A DNA stretch of 28,428 bases from DATAYF01 sp036272735 (GTDB lineage: Bacteria > Chloroflexota > Ktedonobacteria > Ktedonobacterales > Ktedonobacteraceae): contig DATAYF010000689.1 of NCBI GenBank assembly GCA_036272735.1, positions 1 through 28,428 on the forward strand, given 5' to 3'. Below, piece by piece: positions 24,136 to 28,428 of this stretch. A program made the position numbers and the translations under genes. The number at the start of each line of letters is the position of its first letter. Position 1 is the first letter of the stretch. The notes under the pieces were generated by a model, which worked only from the letters and a program-made list of their open reading frames with translations, made no database searches and was not told the DNA's origin.

Positions 24136-24565
24136 CGTGATCGTTGATCACAGTGAGATGAGTTGCTGTTGTACGGCCTCGTACAGCAGCAACTCAAATG
24201 TATGTTGGGCATGTGCTAAATGTAACATTACCATTATGCAGTGTCTATGTATCTGTATAAAGATTTCATAAAGCATTTAGAGTGCCTTGAGCAAAGATTG
24301 GTATAAGACAGTACAACGTCGAACGGTGCAGACATTTTTGTACAAGGAAGCAGCATCTTTTCACTGGTATAAGATACTTTGCAGAGAAATGGGGTAAGTA
24401 TGTCACCACCTCTGCATGCAGGGAAGCCAGAAGCTAGCTCTAGCCTCCCTGTATAGCTTGTAAACGATCGGGAAACATGGAAGCAATGTAGGAGCTTATT
24501 TGAAGCGCTGAAGCCTATACTGACTCACAGCAATGTAGTGTTTTGCTGAGAGGAGCTGTGCTTCT
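24136..24565. other. Intergenic region before the membrane sensor gene
   Basis: 430 nt without a supportable gene. After the terminator-like hairpin it contains two TGGTATAAGA motifs (24299-24308 and 24365-24374) that resemble extended -10 elements, but neither has a fitting -35. An imperfect palindrome at 24419-24451 (CAGGGAAGCC...CTCCCTG) could be a leader structure or an operator. Confidence 0.5.
24160..24195 (+). terminator. 15-bp hairpin after the 162-aa gene
   Basis: GAGTTGCTGTTGTAC pairs with GTACAGCAGCAACTC (one G-U) around a GGCCTC loop, 25 nt past the stop codon. It has no U-tract, like the other gene-end hairpins here. A smaller GTGATC-GTT-GATCAC stem precedes it at 24138-24152. 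Confidence 0.55.
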
Positions 24566-26668
24566 ATGTCTTATTACAACGCTCGTAACGTATCAGGTTC
24601 GTTAAGATCGAGCCAACCATCTTTTGCCAACGGTCATATCAAAACCGCTCACCAACAGGAAGCAGACTATTTTCATGGTGAGGCTCTGGCCCGCGACACC
24701 TGGGCTGAGCGTTATGGTGCCTGGATTGTTCTGGGCTTTGCACTAGGTTTTGCACTTTTCCTGGTGGGTATGATGCTTGCTGGCCAGGTACCCGGCAAAA
24801 GTTTTTCGCTCAAAGGTATCTCGGATATTCTTCAATTTGTGGGAGAAGGTATTGGTTTCGTTTTTTGTATTCGTATAGCCACGCGTTTACGCGCTGCTGT
24901 ATCACAGCTACGTCGTGAACTGCAACAACGCGAAGCCGCGTACAGTGCACCAAACGAGCTGGCGAACGCACGTACTGAACTGTTGCTGGCTCGTCGAGCG
25001 TGCCTGGCCTGGTGCTGCCTGGCTATTGCCATCGCCTTGTATGCGAGTGGACAGGCTGTATGGACCAGCTATGATATTAGGATGAACTCGGCTGCTGTGC
25101 CCTTTCCAGGCGTGTATGATCTTGGTTTTGTCGGGTCCTATCCATTTTTCCTGCTCGGTACGTTGCTGCTCACCCGGCGCAATAAGGCGACCGTGGGACG
25201 TGCCCGCCTGCTGCTTGACGCGTTGGGGGTGATTGGCGCGGCGTTGGCCCTCTCCTGGTTCTTCTTGCTTGGTCCCGCGATTGCGGGGCTGGCGCAAGCA
25301 CCGAGCGGTGGGGCCGCCTTCCTTTCGGTATACTTTCCTAGCGGTGATCTTTTCCTGGTAGCGGTGGGTGCGTTTTTGATGTTTAGCCCGCTTGCCAATC
25401 GCGCCCAGCAGCCCGTATTCTTGTGCCTGTGCCTTGGGCTGTTCTTCCTGGCCGTCACCGATAGCCTGCTTGCATACTTCTCGCTCTCCTCCAACTTCAA
25501 TACTGGCACATTGCAGGATGTGCTCTGGCCGCTGAGTATGGCCTTAATTGGCCTGGCGGCAATTGAGTATCCGCGCAGCATTGCACACGAGCAGGAGCAA
25601 GCGGCACGTGAACGTAACATGGCCCTGGGCGTTGCCTCGCAGTTGAGGCCCAGCCCTCTTTCCCAACTCACCACCACAGCACAAACCATCTCGCCTTTTC
25701 TGTTGGTGCTCATGACGTGTGCGATGCTGCTTACCATCGTGGCTCCGCGTGGTGGTGCAGTTCTGGTGCAGGCCGACCTGGTTGCTCTGGCGCTCGTGCT
25801 TATTGTGGTCATCCGCCAATCCTTGACGCTGCTCGAAAATAACCGCCTGGCTATGCAGATGCGTGGTGAATTGGTGATCTCACGGCGCGAACTTCAGGTC
25901 ACCCGGCGCGAGGCCGACGAGGCGACGCATACGGTACAAGAAAAGTTGGTGCTGGAAGAAGGCATTGCCTCGCTGCGTGCTATTCATGCTCGCGTGGCTC
26001 GTGGTGATATCTCAGCCCGTGCCCCCACCATTCCTGGTCCCTTGCTGCCGATTGCCGTGAGCTTGAACCTGATGCTTGATCGCCTCAGCGCCTTATCGCA
26101 GCGCGGTGCACGCTACGACCAGCTTTTGCAGGAATGTAAATTGCTTCAGGAGGGGGTAGAACATCTCGGCCAGGGAACGCCGGTATGGTTAACACGGGCT
26201 CAGATCCCCCAAAGTTCCACGGAATTGCGTTCGCTCTTCCTTGGCCTGTCGCACCTCCAGCGCATTCAAGAGAACCAATGGCGGCGCTTTGCCGGGTCTT
26301 TAGAGGCGATTGCTAGCCTGACCAGGCGTCTACGCGATGCCCTGTACGAGCTGCGTTCTTCGTCCCTGTTTGCCGATCCTCAGCAGGCGAATTTCGAGCG
26401 TATGATTATGGAACGCGCGGTACGTGAAGTCGATATGGTGATGCAGCAGCAACAAACCTTGCTGAAGCAAACGTCGCAGTTGGGAACACGCTCTGCTGGC
26501 AGTCCTGCTCGTGCTGAAGTGGCAGCTTCTACGCCAGGGCAACCTGTGGACGAGGGCTATCCCGTACAGCAGAATAGCTATGCTTCCAGGAAGCATAGCG
26601 ATCATAGCTTATTGAACGGCGATTTCTATCCCATACCTTCACTGTATAAAAATGTCGTAGAAGAGTAG
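24566..26668 (+). CDS. Ten-helix membrane sensor-like protein with coiled-coil/HAMP-like tail
   Basis: 700 aa. About ten hydrophobic segments are visible (near 53-72, 86-106, 148-166, 186-203, 217-241, 261-275, 283-305, 318-334, 376-393, 400-417). The block from DLGFVGSYPFF to ALIGLAAIEY resembles the multi-helix input module found before GGDEF domains in some actinobacteria and Chloroflexota; this is a pattern impression. No GGDEF, kinase or methyl-acceptor domain follows. A long helical cytoplasmic part (about 420-640) begins with a coiled coil and has a HAMP-like stretch (RAIHARVARGDISARAPTI...SLNLMLDRLSAL). ATG start with GAGGAG at 10-nt spacing. It is followed at once by a pseudokinase-TPR gene, a likely partner. 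Function unknown. Confidence 0.85.
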   Translation: MSYYNARNVSGSLRSSQPSFANGHIKTAHQQEADYFHGEALARDTWAERYGAWIVLGFALGFALFLVGMMLAGQVPGKSFSLKGISDILQFVGEGIGFVFCIRIATRLRAAVSQLRRELQQREAAYSAPNELANARTELLLARRACLAWCCLAIAIALYASGQAVWTSYDIRMNSAAVPFPGVYDLGFVGSYPFFLLGTLLLTRRNKATVGRARLLLDALGVIGAALALSWFFLLGPAIAGLAQAPSGGAAFLSVYFPSGDLFLVAVGAFLMFSPLANRAQQPVFLCLCLGLFFLAVTDSLLAYFSLSSNFNTGTLQDVLWPLSMALIGLAAIEYPRSIAHEQEQAARERNMALGVASQLRPSPLSQLTTTAQTISPFLLVLMTCAMLLTIVAPRGGAVLVQADLVALALVLIVVIRQSLTLLENNRLAMQMRGELVISRRELQVTRREADEATHTVQEKLVLEEGIASLRAIHARVARGDISARAPTIPGPLLPIAVSLNLMLDRLSALSQRGARYDQLLQECKLLQEGVEHLGQGTPVWLTRAQIPQSSTELRSLFLGLSHLQRIQENQWRRFAGSLEAIASLTRRLRDALYELRSSSLFADPQQANFERMIMERAVREVDMVMQQQQTLLKQTSQLGTRSAGSPARAEVAASTPGQPVDEGYPVQQNSYASRKHSDHSLLNGDFYPIPSLYKNVVEE

Positions 26669-26726
26669 TGTGCGTGTTGCTCAGGGGAGAGACAACTTTC
26701 TTAGACCCCGGAAAGGTTCGAACGCG

Positions 26727-28136
26727 ATGGGCAGAAGTGTTCGCTACGGATCACAGGATGGAATCACTACGGCGTTTTGTCTCGGCAATCCACCTCACGT
26801 GGTTCACGCAGGAGAGGTTATCTGTTCCATCTGCGGAGCTCTTGTTGCAGGAGCACAACTCGGCGTCTATCAAGTTCAACAGTACCTTGGACGAGGTAGA
26901 AGTGGCTGGACGTATCTGGCTACGCACGTGCGTTCAGGTCAGCCGGTGGCGATCAAGCTGTTTCCACCAGAGCCAGCGGCGACGGCTCTGTGGGAAACGG
27001 CGCGCCGTGAAGTCCGCGTGGTCACGAACCTGCGCCATAATGCCATTCTTCCGGTTTTTAGCTGTACGTTGTGGCGACCAGATGCACAAACACGCCAGAA
27101 GGATACCTTGTACGATTGGCAAACGCCCACGCATTCCGATGAGTACTTGCTAACGCTTTGCCAGTACGTTCCTGGTACGCTTTCCGGGTACCTGGCCCAT
27201 TATGAACAGATAAAAAATGTTGAGCAAACGCCGAGCTTGCTGATGCGTGTCATTAATCTGATCAAGCAAATGGGGTCAGCTTTGAGCGCGGCGCACGAAC
27301 GGGGCATTGTGCACGGCGCTCTTGTGCCTGGTAACGTGCTACTCGATAGCCAGGAACACCTCTGGATTGCCGATTTTGGCCTGGCACGTTTACAACCGCC
27401 CATGGCTCCATTTCTCGCGCCTGAGCTTGAGCACGTGGCGAAAACCGGCGCACAAACAGGCAAAGCTCACCTATATTGGGATGAGGTGACACCAGCAAGC
27501 GACCAGTATGCTCTCGCGATAGTGTGCGAGCAACTGGTTACGCGCTTATTGCCAGCCGGTGATTACGAGCCCGCGCTATCGGTACTGCAATGCGCCATGC
27601 AGCCCAATCCGGCGCGCCGTTTTGCGAGCGTCGAGATCTTCGTACACGAGTATATCTCGCAACTTACTCGCGACCATGCGACCATAGAGCGTCAAACATC
27701 TAGCTTGCATCTGTCTGCACGCCCCACCTCAAGCGCCGAGTGGCAACTGTCTTATCCACAAGCCAGTGGCTATGACAACGAGCGCTACGAGAAAGTAATG
27801 AGCTACCAACTTGCTTCCTCTGCCTTTTCCGCTCCTGTGGAAAATTGGGAGAAGCGAGGTGATAAGCTATTTACAATGCGCGATTATAGCGGGGCTGCGA
27901 GCGCGTATCAACGTGCTCTGGATGTCGATAATGGCAAGGCATCAACCTGGTTAGCGCTTGGCGATGCATGCCTGGCGCTCGAAAACTATAGCGAGTCGCT
28001 ACGCGCGTACGAGTATGCCATGCAACTCAATCCCAACGATCCTCTGGCCTGGTCAAATCGTGGCACGGCGCTCGATGCGTTGGGGCGTCATAAAGAGGCG
28101 ATGGATTGTTATGAGCGTGCTAGCCAACTGCGTTAA
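26727..28136 (+). CDS. Pseudokinase-TPR protein
   Basis: About 469 aa. An ICSICGAL knuckle lies near the N-terminus, followed by a protein-kinase fold: Gly loop LGRGRSGWTYLA, VAIK Lys, catalytic loop IVHGALVPGNVLL, DFGLAR, and APEL after an activation segment of only about 11 residues. The HRD Asp is Ala (HGA) while Lys, Asn and DFG are kept, so it may bind nucleotide but should not phosphorylate normally. The C-terminus has three TPR units (NWEKRGDKLFTMRDYSGAAS; STWLALGDACLALENYSESL; LAWSNRGTALDALGRHKEAM). ATG at 26727 is preferred (GAAAGG at 10-nt spacing). A GTG at 26670, one nt after the upstream stop, would add 19 residues. It probably acts as a scaffold for the membrane protein encoded just before it. 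Confidence 0.85.
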   Translation: MGRSVRYGSQDGITTAFCLGNPPHVVHAGEVICSICGALVAGAQLGVYQVQQYLGRGRSGWTYLATHVRSGQPVAIKLFPPEPAATALWETARREVRVVTNLRHNAILPVFSCTLWRPDAQTRQKDTLYDWQTPTHSDEYLLTLCQYVPGTLSGYLAHYEQIKNVEQTPSLLMRVINLIKQMGSALSAAHERGIVHGALVPGNVLLDSQEHLWIADFGLARLQPPMAPFLAPELEHVAKTGAQTGKAHLYWDEVTPASDQYALAIVCEQLVTRLLPAGDYEPALSVLQCAMQPNPARRFASVEIFVHEYISQLTRDHATIERQTSSLHLSARPTSSAEWQLSYPQASGYDNERYEKVMSYQLASSAFSAPVENWEKRGDKLFTMRDYSGAASAYQRALDVDNGKASTWLALGDACLALENYSESLRAYEYAMQLNPNDPLAWSNRGTALDALGRHKEAMDCYERASQLR

Positions 28137-28210
28137 TGTTGTTGAGTATCATGCGATATCCTTTACGCAAATTTGGCATTTTGACACGTTTATTGAGTAT
28201 CATACTGCCG

Positions 28211-28238
28211 TTGATTAGCTGTACAATGTTCTTATTAG
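28211..28238 (+). promoter_or_regulatory. Weak candidate promoter before the tandem repeats
   Basis: TTGATT and TATTAG with 16-nt spacing. A perfect TTGACA at 28181 lies upstream but has no matching -10. If used, the transcript would begin just before the tandem structured repeats. Confidence 0.22.
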
Positions 28239-28263
28239 TGCATTTCAATTTTTGTGGCATTTG

Positions 28264-28425
28264 CTCTTATGCCGAGCCCCAACGCCACTGGCGTGGCTAG
28301 CGCTACAGGTGCTGCGCGCTCAGGGGTTCGGATAGGTAGTACAACTCTTATGCCGAGCCCCAACGCCACTGGCGTGGCTAGCGCTACAGGTGCTGCGCGC
28401 TCAGGGGTTCGGATAGGTAGTATTG
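28264..28425. repeat. Two tandem copies of an 81-bp structured unit
   Basis: 28264-28341 and 28345-28422 are identical over 78 nt; the period is 81. Each unit can fold as a branched RNA. A closing stem CCGAGCCCC/GGGGUUCGG (one G-U) extends outward by CUUA/UAGG. Inside are hairpins ACGCC-ACU-GGCGU and AGCGC-UACAG-GUGCU. There is no open frame or spacer, so it is not a CRISPR array. The window ends 3 nt after the second unit, so a longer array is possible. It is not a tRNA or any ribozyme I can recognise. Confidence 0.8.
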
Positions 28426-28428
28426 TAT

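Noticed and set aside
26668..27153. 161-aa frame overlapping the pseudokinase start
   Set aside because: It is out of frame with the kinase fold and TPR protein, and its product is Arg/Cys-rich with no domain.
28142..28203. Direct repeat TTGAGTATCAT (28142-28152 and 28193-28203)
   Set aside because: Two 11-nt copies 51 nt apart in AT-rich DNA without inverted ends. They could be chance, and nothing mobile lies between them.
28264..28425. Tandem repeats as a CRISPR array or tRNA genes
   Set aside because: The copies abut with a 3-nt junction and no variable spacers. The GGGGUUCGGAU segment resembles a T-arm but cannot form one, and no acceptor stem or anticodon arm is present.

Overview
The window looks like chromosome of a Ktedonobacteria-type Chloroflexota bacterium. 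This is inferred from gene content, not from any database match: an isoleucyl-tRNA synthetase with the 'ANNPMGVHHAWGR' and 'MHKSKGN' style motifs, several Hanks-type Ser/Thr kinases carrying zinc ribbons, a DUF6391-like protein, a class II HDAC-like deacetylase, and many GTG starts with good Shine-Dalgarno sites. No rRNA, tRNA, CRISPR array, phage gene or intact transposase was seen.

Layout. (1) 184-4618, minus: an isoleucine T-box leader (specifier AUC), an AlaX-type editing protein, then ileS, closed by a 46-nt perfect palindrome. (2) 4900-9091, plus: sucA and sucB, overlapping by 11 nt and encoding the E1 and E2 subunits of 2-oxoglutarate dehydrogenase. The E3 gene is not here. (3) 9217-13304, plus: a Ser/Thr kinase with zinc ribbon and FHA domain behind a strong promoter, then a DUF6391-like protein, a two-domain rhodanese and an APH-fold protein whose metal-binding Asp appears to be missing. 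(4) 13396-15574, minus: a NarL/LiaR-type response regulator and its histidine kinase, which is broken by a deletion/frameshift inside the HAMP domain. (5) 15717-19214, minus: a MacB/FtsX-type ABC exporter (ATPase and 904-aa permease). (6) 19215-19699: an intergenic stretch with a 122-bp MITE flanked by an 8-bp target duplication, and a 59-nt palindrome. (7) 19700-21313, minus: a membrane-anchored Ser/Thr kinase with a near-consensus promoter. (8) 21622-22761, plus: a class II HDAC-like deacetylase. (9) 23096-24135, plus: two small proteins of unknown function. (10) 24566-28136, plus: a ten-helix membrane sensor-like protein and, immediately downstream, a pseudokinase-TPR protein. (11) 28264-28425: two tandem copies of an 81-bp unit that folds into a branched RNA.

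How the parts fit. The translation-quality operon senses uncharged tRNA-Ile. The sucAB pair is core TCA metabolism. Most of the rest is signalling: three kinase-fold Ser/Thr proteins, one two-component system and one membrane sensor-like protein. The most interesting items are the paired palindromes with compensatory changes (13312-13370 and 19595-19653), the MITE, the tandem structured repeats at the right edge, the ten-helix protein/pseudokinase pair, and the AlaX-IleRS operon under an Ile T-box.
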